From Xestospongia bergquistia (lineage: Eukaryota > Porifera > Demospongiae > Haplosclerida > Petrosiidae): DNA of 64,000 bases. Positions 22,451 to 34,783 of this stretch are shown here, piece by piece. Below the pieces are notes generated by a model. That model was not told where the DNA came from, made no database searches, and worked only from the letters and a program-made list of their open reading frames with translations. A program made the translations under genes and the position numbers. The stretch spans positions 2,975,177 to 3,039,176 of the forward strand of contig OZ014419.1 of NCBI GenBank assembly GCA_963965975.1, in the 5' to 3' direction. Positions within the stretch are counted from its first letter, which is position 1; the number at the start of each line of letters is the position of its first letter.

Positions 22451-23165
22451 CTAACTTTGATCTAAGGAGACATATGACAAAGATGCCGTTGCTAGCTCCA
22501 GCTGTTCCTTTTGTTGTTCTGGTGCCAAGTCACAGCTATCTCTCCAATGAAGAACAACACGAAAACCAAACAATTGTGGATCATCAGGATACATCTTACG
22601 TAAACAATCTAGCATATTTGACTTTACACCCAAGCCAATGGCAAGTCGTTCCACTTGAGCATGATTTAGACACTCCACTATTGTCATAATATAGTGTTCA
22701 GTCAGACCTATATAAAATGTATGCATTATTCAGTTGATATCTCATCTTTTATTACCTATGTCATCATCTTGTATGCCTAATACTGTTCTTGCTAAGCCTC
22801 CCAGTTGACTATTTCTTAAACATTGGCCTAACTTATCTTTAGCCTCTTCATCTTCCAGCTCACAAGCATTCCACCATTTCTGTAGCAGATTATATGCAAA
22901 CATTTGAGCATCTTCTACATAAATTCGACGTAGAGTTGATATATGTCCTTGATCTATTCCTAGCTGTATAGCTAATTTCTCAGCTTGTACATGAGTTAAG
23001 TAGCCAGCTAGCTGTAACAATGTCTTCTCCGAAACACGACTGAAATAAACTATAAAAACAACAACAAATCTCAAATAAACTATATACAGCAGTAAATAGT
23101 TTTAACAGTATATAGTATAATTAGTATTGTCCACACTTACCTACTGGATCAGCGTTTAAATCCAT
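22451..23165 (-). CDS. Tandem death-domain protein (191 aa)
   Basis: Exons are 23141-23165, 22756-23049 and 22451-22707 (576 nt), all junctions in phase 1. A nine-residue start exon (M-D-L-N-A-D-P-V) leads to two six-helix death domains in tandem, one per exon. The first has L-A-I-Q-L-G-I-D-Q-G-H-I-S-T-L and Q-K-W-W-N-A-C; the second L-A-I-G-L-G-V-K-S-N-M-L-D-C-L and L-H-W-R-D-S-C. These match the helix 2-5 pattern of death domains (L-A-x-x-L-G, then x-x-W). Death domains mediate homotypic assembly in apoptosis and innate signalling. No catalytic or membrane domain is present in this isoform. The same exon 2 could be spliced in frame to the membrane exons downstream. Confidence 0.75.
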
Positions 23166-23375
23166 TGAAATATCTATTGATACCTTCTAATGTACAGTCA
23201 CTTATCGACGCATAATATTTATATTATTTAAACAGCTATAACTCCACCCATTCTAACTATGTCAGGAATCAGACCACTGCTTCGTTCAAGGAAAATTATA
23301 ATCAATTATCAAAAACAATGAAGGAAAACCCTATTAACTAAAATTACTACTCTAACACGAGGTATGCAGTTGGCT

Positions 23376-26300
23376 TCAAAGTGTTTGTATCGTAGCTTCC
23401 ACATCAGCACGAAGTTGTTGTAATTTCTTCTTGCTATTTTCTTCTTCCTTAGCATAATTCTGTTGAGAAGTACGTCCAGCAACAACCTAAAATATAACAC
23501 CATTTATAATATTAAAGCCTTTTATAAGAAAATATTTATATGTGAAAAAAATTGATATTAACCTGATCAGCAAGAGTTCGAAGACGAGATAGAGTGTCAT
23601 AAATCTCACTCATTTTCTTTTGTACACTGACCACCTGAAAAGGACATGTCTTCAAACAAAAATACAAAATAGTATATCATGTACTTTGACAGCTGCTTCA
23701 TTATCTATAGTTCTGAGTTGTTCTTGATGATTATCAATACTTTTACCAAGTGAAGCGTAACGGTCTAACAGGTCAGTAGACGAAGATTTGAAGTCTCCAG
23801 CATTCTAAATAAGAATTAAATCTCAATAATAATGTATTGTAGCAAATCTATAGTCTATTTATGTTCATAGATCTAACTGAAAATTTGCTGACCTTGCTTT
23901 TTTTAAAGTCATCAACAGCTGAGAGGAAACGATCAATTAATGTAGTACGACTATCATATAAACTGATAATATTCTCTTTAAGAACAGATGCTTGTTGTCG
24001 AGCTAAGAGTTGTGGATCCTAGCACAAAGTATTTAATAAACTACAATACAATGATCATAGAGTCACCTTAGTGATGGAGAAGTCAACTCGAACTAAACCA
24101 ATGATGAGAAGAAAAAATAAAAACAAAGCACCAACTAATAGGAAAGGTTCTTGAAGTAGAAGATATGTTTCAAAATGATAATGAAGCTAATATGATATAG
24201 AGAAGTTATTTTCAAAAAAAATTTTTATGTACTTCAAAATCCAAGATATGTTGTTCAACCAAGTTGTATCCTCTAGCAGTAATAACTGGTCGTCCAACTG
24301 TATCAAGGTAAGTATGATAAACACTTCGACTTTCATCATAAACTTTGTAAGGTGACTTCAATTCAATTCCACTAAAACAAATAAAATTTAAGATCTCTCT
24401 CCAACATATTTTGTCTGCATATACATACCTGCATCCTTCAGGTAAAATAATTTTTACTGTTGCTTCATCAATTACTTGATCATCAAAGACGTGATCCACA
24501 AACCTCATACTAAGAACATAATCACTTCCACGATGATATAAGTACTCATATGTAGGTACATTGTAACCAATATAATAATAGGTCTGCCATCCACCAAAGA
24601 GTGGAAACCTGTATATATGGCAAGTTCATTGAGTACATACCTGACTACATCAACTAATTTTTGTTTATGATAATTAGTGATATCTTATAAATAGAATATT
24701 TATAATGTACTTATAATGATAAATAATGTAAACAATTTGCATTAATGATGAAGTAACAATGCTGTAATTTTAGAATTGAAACATTCAAGTTGTCATCCAA
24801 TAATATTGTTAGTATAATAAAAGGAACAATGTAAGAATGACAATGCTAAAATAGAAACAAGGAAAGGATACAATGTAAGATGTTATTTATATGTGCAAGT
24901 TACTCTTAGCACTGACGTGTCCTACTATATTTATGAAAATAAGTCAAAAAGGCATTTACACTAAAGGTCAGAGGGGACTGATTTATGTCGTCAGAATGAA
25001 ATTAACAAGTTTACTAGTAATATAGATGAAGCAGTATGGAATATAGGCCATAAACATTTTACAACTGTTTCATCCATCATTAAGCAAAATACAGACAAAC
25101 TAACTTATACATACAGCTGGTATGCTAAAAAACATCTGTCCTCTTTGAGTTAATAGTAGAGTGTTCTTATAAGTTAGAGTTAATTAATATTATATGATTT
25201 TTAACTAAACTGAAGCAGTCAAAATGCAAATGTCATAGTGAACAATAAAAAAATGCTAACAAAGATTAGTCATGAAGTCAAAAGGGACAATTAATATTAG
25301 AGATAATGAAACTACAAATCACCCACAAATATGAAAGAAACCTGGATGTTTGGGTAAGTTTATAGTAATGTTCATTTTTTTTGATCTTTCACCCACATAT
25401 ATATTTGTGAAACCTCCCAAATTATATAGGGTTTGTTATAGCGAAGTAATGTATTACACTACATCCTTCCTTGTATTGCTTCTGTATGATATAGTATGAT
25501 TCCTTTCATTACATCAAACATCCAAATATAGACTAACCCAAAGGAAATACAATCAAGGTTACCACTAATAATTGAATTTAGTGATTCAAAATATTTTAAT
25601 TTAACGTGTTATAATTTTAGCAATCTTCTTCCACGCCAAACCACTTAATTTAATTTTTATTCATGGAATAAATTTTTAGCAGATTCAAGTTTAGCAATTA
25701 TTACAGTACTCACTAAATTTGCTAATGTTAGTACACGAAATTAATAGCAAACTTAAGGGATTAGACATTGTTAGTTATAAAACTAAACTATCTTAAAAGG
25801 ATGAAATGTTGCATTAGCACGAGAAGACTATGGACTGTTAAGCCTTTCATCAGATAACTCTTTAAAAATCAAAGAAAAGAATTTAACAAGCAAATGTTTG
25901 ACAAAACTTTTGTTTTAATTTTGTAACTTTCATACATCTTATTAAGAGTAAAGCAGTCCAAGGATACCAAAATCAATCTTATATAGGAAAACAACAAAGT
26001 GTACACCAACATTACATTGCATTCCAAATGAAACATCTTGGTATTAATGTGACATATCTCTTGTCTACAAAAAGGATTGTCATTCAACTATTACTTGTAA
26101 AAGATGATAAAAGGTGCACAGAATTACAAAGAAAAGTGAGTGTGGTCATTCTATGCTATAAGAATTAAGTCAAATAACATGTTCATGAGATCACCTACTC
26201 ACAAGACTTTCCTTTACATAAAACAAAGGGTATTAACTTACCTTGGTCGTAAAATCAACTCTGTATAATCTTCATCACTGCGTAAATGAGAGGTAGAAAT

Positions 26301-27286
26301 GTTACCAATCTCATCTCGATAATAGACATCTTGAGCAGCTGCTGGTAGAAAAGTAGTATAACTCTTAATAGCACTTTGGCCACTGTTGGGATTACGTTGG
26401 TAATCAAAACGAGAGAAAGGTCCTTTCAATAAAGCACCTAATGAGAAAGAACATGGAAATATAATTGTACCTTATTCATAAGCATACCACTATGACGAAC
26501 ACGAAGATGTTCTTCAACTTGAATAACTCCCCAATGAGATATCTGTATGACGCGTTCTAGTGATGTCACTGTCAAAAATGGGCCATTATTCTCATAATGA
26601 AGGGTCATTCTAGCATAATGATAGGGGACTATATCACTGTATGGTCCATAGTTAATTTTAGAGCCATCAGTTGATACAGGAGATACACGAGTGTAAGATT
26701 CAATATTTGATGAAGGGAGTTTAACATTAGTACTTTGAGTCTTGCATCGATAAGGCATAAAAATGTACACATTGCCTGTAAACTGGACCAATTGCTTGTC
26801 AAATTGTGTAATCTCTTTAGGATATGGCTCAATAATGTGAGTGAAGAATGTGTCTATTTTAATTGTTATTGTCTCTTTAGGTCCAAGAGGTGTGGCTAAA
26901 GAGATTGTATAGGCAGCAATATCACTATGTGAATCAATACGGGTAGTTTCTACTGAGAGTCTCTTAGAATTTTCATTGCCTTTGCTGGGTATCTATAGAG
27001 GGAAGCATACAGTACATTGTCTAAAGATGATGTAAATACTTACTACAGCTTGAATGTATGCCAGGCGCTGAAAAATAGATGAGTCTACAGTATACAAGAG
27101 TGATTTTGCTGGGGAGTCTCCTTCATTCTGAACTGTCAAACTGACAGACTGTTTTACGACCTGAGACGTGACATCTAACACTCTTGAAGCCCTTGTTATC
27201 AGTAATTTATCATTAGGTTCTTCTGCTAAACTGTATCTTACTACTAGCAAAGACAATAGAATAACCAAGACCAGTTTTGCAGCCAT
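23376..27286 (-). CDS. RPN1: Ribophorin I, oligosaccharyltransferase subunit 1 (601 aa)
   Basis: Ten exons: 27044-27286, 26488-26992, 26242-26437, 24429-24608, 24233-24371, 24067-24186, 23899-24018, 23685-23804, 23563-23634, 23376-23486 (1806 nt). The protein is a subunit of the ER oligosaccharyltransferase that transfers N-glycans to nascent proteins. Evidence: an N-terminal signal peptide ([14 protein letters not shown]) and strongly conserved family blocks such as [36 protein letters not shown] and L-D-T-V-G-R-P-V. A membrane helix follows ([15 protein letters not shown]), then a coiled C-terminal tail. The length matches animal RPN1. The ATG at 27286 is chosen for its A at -3 and the signal peptide. 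The intron after exon 7 must use a GC donor to keep frame. Intron 3 is 1.63 kb, against 45-95 bp elsewhere. Confidence 0.95.
24609..26241. other. Oversized RPN1 intron
   Basis: A 1.63 kb intron in a gene whose other introns are 45-95 bp. It is AT-rich and has no exon I can support. The segment 25560-25790 has repeated (A)ATTT(T)AGCAA and GCTAA blocks in opposite orientation that could be an old inserted element. The frame at 25869-26087 looks like chance. Confidence 0.5.
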
Positions 27287-27507
27287 TTGTAACACGTGCG
27301 TCCTCTATTTAACCGTGATAGGGTTTTACGGTATATTGTTTAGCAATAATATAAAAATTGCACTAAAATTTATAAGAAACAATAATTATTGACAACACAG
27401 ACTACTACTGTGCATTAATAATAAGATAATTAAAGTTACTAAATACAACATACAAAGTTACAACTGAGTAAAGAGAACTAATAACAGCTAACAGTCAGAC
27501 CTGATAG

Positions 27508-28962
27508 TTAGAACTAGAGAGAGAGACAAAAAGTCAAAAGTAATATGATAGCTTTTGTAATTACATTTTTAAGAAATTCTTCTGCAACAATACGAGCCCG
27601 AGCATTGAGTGATATTTTCATCTCACTAATCTCTTTATCAATTTCTTCCATAAACTAAAGTGTAGTATTCAAATGAACAATATTAACAATGTTATTCTAT
27701 TACCTGAATAACAAAGTCAACAAGCTTATGTTTGTACATTTGCTCAGTATGGAAATTAGTGATGAGAAAGCTAATATCATATCCCTAGTGTTATAAAGGA
27801 AACAAACAACAATTAATATAAATACATATAATATAATAGAGTTATTTATAAACAGATGAAAGTATTTACACTGAAACTATTTAACAAATACTGTCATATG
27901 ATGTACACATGACAATATCATAACATAACATGCTAGAGAAGACAGTAGAGGAACAATTTAGTTCATTAGAGTTAGTTATATCATTACACATTATTTTTTA
28001 TTTAAAAGAGAAAATTTGTGTATTGAGAAATTTAATGGACTGACCTCAATTGGTTTTCTTCGAAGTATAAAGAAATGTTCTGCCCTCATCATCATAAATC
28101 GCATAAACTTTTTACACAAAATCTTTTCAATTTCATCAGCCTAAGAGAAATAGCATTTATTAAATAGCTTGCAACATGAAATAACATTGTTTGTAGCCAC
28201 AAGAACTAAACTATGTTTATATAGACTGTTTATAGCATTATATTAAATAGTTAAATCAATATGTTCATGAGAAAGAGGTGGACATATTAAATATTAAAAC
28301 AGTATCTACATTGTTAAGCTTGTTCAGAACATACAAAGATGTTAGATGTTATGAGTACCTGTTTGATGGCAATTGAAACTCGAATGGAATTGACAGATCC
28401 TTCAATAAGTACTTTCTCTTTTTCATTCCTACTGACTACAACAGGAGTCAGTAACAATTCTTTACTGCTCCTATAAGAGAATAGAGAAGATTAATTCAAT
28501 GACCTTCAGTGATCACATGTGATTGTGACTAAATTTTAAAATCATTACATATCAAACTCTATACTCAAAAATCACCTTACTTTAGTAATTAACTCACACA
28601 CTATACTCAGACACTATTACCTCTAGATTTGAACTATTACCAGGTCTCCATTTGGTTATATTTGTTATGACCATATTTGGTATTATCAATTTACCTAACT
28701 TCAACTTCTGGTTTATTATGTCTTTCCACTACTTGAGACTCAAAGTTCTCCACACATAATGCTGCTGTTAGAGTAGACCGAACAGCATTAAGATATGGTT
28801 TAAGAGTGGCTGCCTACAATAGAATTCATTGTAATATGAATATTGCAATAAGGACAGATCTAATAAATCATACAACACATTTCCCAAAGAAGGTTTATCT
28901 AAAACAATACTTTCTACTTTGGACTATTAAAAAGGGCCACAGAAAAGTTAAATACTCACCAT
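27508..28962 (-). CDS. ARPC4: Arp2/3 complex subunit 4 (168 aa)
   Basis: Seven coding exons: 28960-28962 (only the ATG), 28695-28813, 28359-28470, 28045-28140, 27704-27784, 27565-27654, 27508-27513 (507 nt). The protein is the 20 kDa core subunit of the Arp2/3 actin-branching complex. Very high conservation with animal ARPC4 is visible: [44 protein letters not shown] and [14 protein letters not shown]. The last exon is only TTC TAA, joined across a 51-bp intron that ends in a CT tract; this restores the conserved C-terminus E-E-F-L-K-N-F. Reading through without splicing would add an implausible hydrophobic tail. It is divergent from TMEM258, with 129 bp between start codons. Confidence 0.95.
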
Positions 28963-29091
28963 TTTCTACCTCTATGGTTGTAGAGCTTATCAGTATACCG
29001 AGCATGCGCAGACACACCCATTGAGCTAAGACCACGCCTCCGTAGTTTCAACTTTGTAATTTATTCTCTCTTTCATTCAGAAAGAATATTC
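28963..29091. promoter_or_regulatory. Divergent promoter ARPC4/TMEM258 with NRF1-like site
   Basis: 129 bp separate the two start codons. The most GC-rich part contains GCATGCGCA at 29002-29010, the core of the NRF1 (nuclear respiratory factor 1) motif, common in divergent housekeeping promoters of animals. No TATA box is seen. Function is inferred from position and motif. Confidence 0.45.
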
Positions 29092-29524
29092 ATGGTAAGT
29101 AAGTGTTATGTACTATACTATAAAAATAGAAAATAATTGATGTTCATGATAAAAGTACAATGCAAAAGTGATAGATAATTTATTCTAATTAATACCCATC
29201 TATTTTCTCCAGGATCTTAGTGAGTTCAACAGGTATGTCAGTCCAGTTAATCCAGCAGTCTATCCTCATTTAGCAGTAATTCTATTGGGAATTGGATTGT
29301 TCTTCATGGCTTGGTTCTTTGTGTATCCAATGATAACCAATTACCAAACATAATCTGTGCAATATATATTATGTTCCTTAACTTTCAATACAATTAGATA
29401 TGAAGTGACGTCCACAAAGTTTTCTAGAAGTTTGATGAAGGAGCTATTGGTGTCATTGTGGGCTTCTGTCTTTACTGGTTTTGGTGTCTTGTTTCTACTT
29501 TTATGGGTTGGAATCTATGTATAA
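29092..29524 (+). CDS. TMEM258: TMEM258, oligosaccharyltransferase accessory subunit (79 aa)
   Basis: Exons are 29092-29094 (ATG alone), 29213-29322 and 29398-29524 (240 nt). TMEM258 is a small two-helix ER membrane subunit of the oligosaccharyltransferase. Visible family blocks: [14 protein letters not shown], the first helix [17 protein letters not shown], then K-E-L-L-V-S-L and the second helix [14 protein letters not shown] at the C-terminus. The 79-residue length equals the vertebrate protein. The exon 2/3 junction (GT then A) restores the conserved V-Y-E-V-T-S-T-K-F. Together with RPN1 this places two subunits of one complex close together. Confidence 0.95.
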
Positions 29525-29650
29525 TTTCTGTTCAAAAACTTGTACCATTTCTGTCGTAAAAATAATAAAAATCATGAAATGAAACAATGCACGAGGATTG
29601 GTTGGAAATGTGTTGAGCTCTAATAAGAACGTTAAAAGGCGTGGTTTCAC

Positions 29651-32600
29651 ATGGCTGCACGTCAAGAAAAGGAGGCTTTGCAGACAGTTGTGATAAGTTG
29701 TTTTTCTGCCATTCTCAGTGGAGACCAGCAACAGAGAAAAGATGCTGAAGAAGAGCTAAAAGCATTAGAAGTCACTGAAGGTCAATGATGACTTCACTAG
29801 TTGTACACGCCCACCAATTTGTATTTCATCTCTAACTAGATTTTGGCTTAGTATTGGCAGAAATCACACTAGAAACTGAGGGACCTGTACCATACAGACA
29901 AGTGAGTATTAAACTAATCAAGGAGCTTACCAACATGTATCATAGTATCATACAGGTTGTTGATCAAAGGTAGTTAATTGTACTGGCGTAATTAAGTCTG
30001 CATCACACTATCCCAATTAATGTAATGATATTGCATTATAGGAACATAGTTATGAGGTTAGCAATAAATAAATGCAGGAAAGGACTTTTAATATTTAGTC
30101 CATAGCAAGTACGATGCATTTTTGCATATCTTCAATACACAGTAGTTCAGTAACAGGAAGAATATTTGAATGTAAGTATGTAATACTCTCAATATGCACA
30201 AGTTAGAATGCTCTGTCCTTCATATTTCATGTGCTATTGTATATATTGATATGATATTGACCAAACTCAACCTCCATGGCTGTATCATACCTAACTATAT
30301 ATCATTAGACTAGTTTTATACATAAAATGAAGGTTTAGTATAGTTGTTTAAAGTGTCTACCAATCTTTCAATGAACTTTATATATTTATAGCTAGCATCT
30401 GTCATATTGAAACAATATGTCAAGAATCATTGGTCTGATACTGGTGAATATTGTGACCCAATACCTGGAGAAGAAGCTAAGGCAGCTATCAGAAACATCT
30501 TGTTACGAGGATTAGGGGACTCTTTGAGTAAAATCAGAAATGCAGTGGTTAGTGTAGTCTCATTCCCAGACTGGATTTATAGGTGTGACATTTTGTTTGT
30601 TGTGCTTAGGCATATGCTGTTTCTGCTATTGCTCAACATGACTGGCCTGATAACTGGCCAAACCTGTTTGACCAGTTAATGGTAGGATTAGGTACAGGAT
30701 CACCTGATCTGGTCCATGGTACCATGCGTGTTCTTGCTGAGTTTTGTCATGAAGTATCTGATACTCAGATCCCACAAGTGGCCCCTGTTATTTTACCTCA
30801 ATTATTAAGAGTCATAGGTACTCCACAGGTATCTCCAAAACATTACACAATGTACTAGTGATACCAATATTTAGTTGTATAGTGTTCGTACTAGGAGCAG
30901 AGCTGTGAATATTTTTAGAATTTTATCTCGGCTGATTCATGCCATGTCTGATCTTGTCCCTGTGAGTCTGATCCTCTCATTCCCTTACTCATATAGTTAA
31001 TACCTGTTTTATTTTCCAATACTACAGGAAGCTGTATATAATCTTCTCTTTCCTCTTCTACCTTCATACATTGAACATTTTGTTCAAATGCTTACTAGTC
31101 ATGATGATGTTAACAATGATCCAGGCTTACGTAAAGAGATCATTACTGTACTTGGAAGTCTCATTGAATGGTTTCCTGCTCTTCTCAGACCTCATTTTAT
31201 GACCATTGTTACTCCAGTTTGGAATATATTGGTTTCTAGTACTGATCTGTATCCACCACTTAGTTGAACATGATCAATGATAGATTACTGATAGATTACT
31301 GATAGATTAATGATAGATTACTGATAGATTACTGATAGAATAATGATAGATTACTGATAGATTATTTGATACATTAATGATAGAATATTGATAGATTAAT
31401 ATTATAATTCCTTAACATTTTTACTAGTTATGTTCAAAATGTCATCAATTCATCAGATACTTTAGTAGATGTGTATGACAGTGATGGAGAAACCATCAAC
31501 TTTGATTCTGGTACATAAATGTCTTATTTTTTGCATAATATTATTTTCCTTTAGTATTATTTGCTATCTTCAAATTTATTGCCAATCTCTTGGACTATGG
31601 TTGTCAACCTCAATTATTTCCTCCCATTCTCCCTGAACTAATTTATCACTTACTTACTCTAACACAGATCACCTCAGAACAAGTACAGTTATTGTACATA
31701 ACAGATATGTCATATTGTTATAATAGGTACTTGTATGGGAAAATGATGTGTGTCGGTTTATGGAAGATGATGAAAGTGAGCTGGCTTTTTCTGTCAGACT
31801 TGCAGCTTATGACCTTTTGATGGTTAGTTATCTGATGGCTGTTCATTATCTGTTGATTATTATCTATTATCATCATCCTCTATTGATGGATGTTCATTAT
31901 ATCTGGATTATATAGCAATTTTCAGAGGAGAAATCACTTGAAGATGCTGTTTATAAAGCTGTCCACACTGCTGTGGATAGACATTTAACTCATTCAACAC
32001 AAGAGAGCCATACTGACTGGTGGAGGGTGAGGGACCACATGGAACACTTAATATCTTCTCAATATTTTTATTGTAGACTCATGAAGCATGTCTACTAATA
32101 ATTGGTGCAATAATTATTGAGAGTAGAAAACAACAGTTAGTACAATTCAATAGTCAATTGTTTGCCAATAATATTCTCCTTCCTGATCTGACCTCTTCTG
32201 GTAACTCGTCTCTATTTCGTTGAATTATTGTCTCTATACATGCTTACAGTATCATCTCCATTCCTCACTGGAAGATGTTTATGGCTTGCTGGTAAAATGA
32301 GTGCTCAGCTTGATACAGAGACTCTTCAAAAGTACATCCATTCTCTATTTACAATTGTATTTTCATTGTTGTATGTGTCTTTCTTTAGATGCTTACAAGC
32401 TACAGTATCAGGTTTACAATCTACTCAACATGGAGTGGTACGAGTAATGGCAGCTAAAGCTAGTAACTAGTTAGTTATTAAAAATCACTCCATTTGATTT
32501 TTGGACTGTCTTTTCTAGTTTTTGCTACGAGTTGAATCACACTGACCACCGACCTCTTTTAATTCCTTATATTTCTTATTTTATATCTGAACTTTGTAAT

Positions 32601-33379
32601 ATGGCATCTGATTCTCCAGAAGATCTACTGTTTGTTATTGTAGACTCATTACAACAAGTTTGTCAGGTTAGTGAAAGTGATTTTGTGAACTATTGTATCA
32701 AGAGATCTATAAGATTGATGAAGTTACTACAGCTGCTCATGTTGAGAGATTGGTACCGCTAAGTTTGGCATTGTTCCTCAAGTTTTCTCATGGTAATATG
32801 GATGGATAAATATATCAATGGATAGATGAATAGATATACAGGCAGATGGATGGACAGATGCCTACAGAGACTAACAGCTGGATCACTGAAGGTCATTCAT
32901 TCTTCTAGATCCTTCTATCAGTGCTTGTCTTGAGGACTTGTTTGTATGTTTATCAAATAATAGAGGTTGTCATCCTCTCCTCCATAGTCGCCTTTTACCT
33001 ACTGCTGTTGAATTGTTATCAGCTACAGAGTCACAGATACCACTAGGGATGGTGTCGGTAAGACTATCAGTTAATACATTGGTTTACTTGTAATCTTTTT
33101 AACAGTCTACTCTAGATATATTAGTGATCATTATTAGAGGGTGTACCCCTCCTCTTCCACCTTTGTTCATGAATGAATTGTTCAAGGTTGTCGTTCATAA
33201 GATATTAACATCTGAAGATCCTGCAATCTTGCAAGTAATTAAATGTTGATTAAATATAATTATTTTTGAATTATCCCCTCAGAGTGGTGGAGAATGTGTG
33301 AGAGCATACTTATCTGTGGCAGCTAACCAGCTTATGGAATGGTAGGTGCCTTGACTAACGAGTTTACTCTCTCACACTC

Positions 33380-33411
<32 letters not shown>

Positions 33412-34676
33412 TCACACTCACACTCATAGGGTGGATGAATCAGGACGGTCTGGACTACAATATGTTGCTGAAGTTATGATGCATTTATTAGATCCTGCTA
33501 GACCAGAATATTCAGCTGCATTTGTTTACAAGCTCATTATTGTTTTTGTTAAGAAGGTAAACACATCACAGCAAAATTAAGTTATATAACATTGTTGTAG
33601 GTAGGTAGTGCACTAGGGAATTACCTTGAGCTGTTGTTACGCTCAGTTCTAAGCAAAATGCAACAAGTGAGTATAATAATAGTAATTGAGTGACAGTAAA
33701 GAAATGACAAATGAATTGTTCTAACAAAACAAAAGAGATTAATTACTCCACATGATATGAATTCATTCTTTAGGCTCAGACATCCAGTGTCATGCAGTCT
33801 CTTCTTGTTGTCTTTGCTCACTTAGCATCCAATCAACAATTAGAAGGACTTCTGTCCTTTCTCTCTCAAGTTCCTGATCCATCTGGTCGACCAGCACTAG
33901 AATATGTTGTTACTGAGTGGTGTGTTAGACATGTAAGTATTAGGATAGTAACAATGTGTTTATTTATTATCTTGTAGTCCTTTTTCTTTGGTACTTATGA
34001 ACAACGAGTGAGTACAATGGCCCTCTGTCTGCTTCTTTCGCACTGTGTCAATACTGGAGATCAAAGATTAAATAATATCATTGTAGTTGAAGAGGAAGTC
34101 TCTGCCATTAGTGATGGTAATTGAGGTTTCCAATTTTATAAGTAACTATTCTGTTTTTGATGTGTCAGGTATTGTAACACGAAGTAAGAAAGCTTCCTCA
34201 GGACAGAGATGGACACAGACTCCATTACCAGTGAAATTGTTGAAGGTATTAATAGAAGAATTACGTACTCAAATTGAGAATATTATGGAAGATAATGTGG
34301 AAGATGATGAGGTGAGTAAGGTTGTAGACTTGTAGTATAACATTATAATGTCTTCTCCCAGGTGGATGAACCTTGGTTATCTGATTCTGATGATACAGTT
34401 AATACTTTAGAAATGTTACTAGGAAACCAAGTAAATTTTGAGGATGATGAAACAGATGATCCTGATTTGAAGGATGAAGCTCTCCTTAAAGTTGACTTAC
34501 ATGTGAGAGGATGTCCCTGGTATTAATGATTTACAATTTATTTTCTGTTATAGTCTCATCTTGTGCACTATCTAACTGAGCTATCTCAACAACCTTGTTT
34601 CCCATCTCTTCTTCATCATCTTTCTCCTTATGAAAAGGAGACACTTGGTGCTGTGGGTGCCATAGTCTGTTCATAA
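29651..34676 (+). CDS. IPO9: Importin-9 (1013 aa)
   Basis: Importin-9 is a karyopherin-beta that carries histones, ribosomal proteins and actin into the nucleus. 25 exons, all in frame (3042 nt): 29651-29780, 29840-29901, 30392-30547, 30610-30828, 30875-30961, 31028-31248, 31428-31510, 31555-31682, 31727-31822, 31916-32026, 32077-32200, 32250-32331, 32389-32469, 32519-32666, 32714-32792, 32909-33057, 33106-33234, 33283-33341, 33430-33556, 33601-33666, 33774-33932, 33978-34116, 34169-34311, 34362-34502, 34554-34676. Family blocks: D-W-P-D-N-W-P (importin N-terminal domain), L-Q-A-T-V-S-G-L, N-G/G-G-E-C-V-R-A-Y, V-F-A-H-L, and an acidic D/E-rich segment near the C-terminus before Y-L-T-E-L. The length is close to the vertebrate protein. 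It is HEAT-repeat helical throughout. The start is the first ATG after the upstream stop, with M-A-A. Confidence 0.95.
31277..31400 (+). repeat. Tandem repeat in an IPO9 intron
   Basis: About ten imperfect copies of an 11-bp unit close to TGATAGATTAC fill the intron between 31249 and 31427. A second GATA/GATG-rich run lies in the intron at 32793-32908. Expansion within the gene is likely recent. Confidence 0.8.
33381..33429 (+). repeat. (CT)n(CA)n tract at an IPO9 3' splice site
   Basis: The intron before the exon at 33430 is largely CTCTCT followed by CACACA and ends CTCATAG. The microsatellite occupies the position of the polypyrimidine tract. Confidence 0.8.
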
Positions 34677-34783
34677 ATTGGTCAACCATTATATCACTAA
34701 CAATTATATTGTAATGCTTTTATAATAAAATCTATACACCTGTATCTGAATTTGCGGACAACCCGGCCGGGTGGTGACACGTA

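Noticed and set aside
27168..27392. Plus-strand frame opposite RPN1 exon 1
   Set aside because: Antisense of the conserved signal peptide exon; no splice or start support.
27514..27564. ARPC4 read-through tail of hydrophobic residues
   Set aside because: A 51-bp GT-AG intron removes it and restores the conserved K-N-F terminus.
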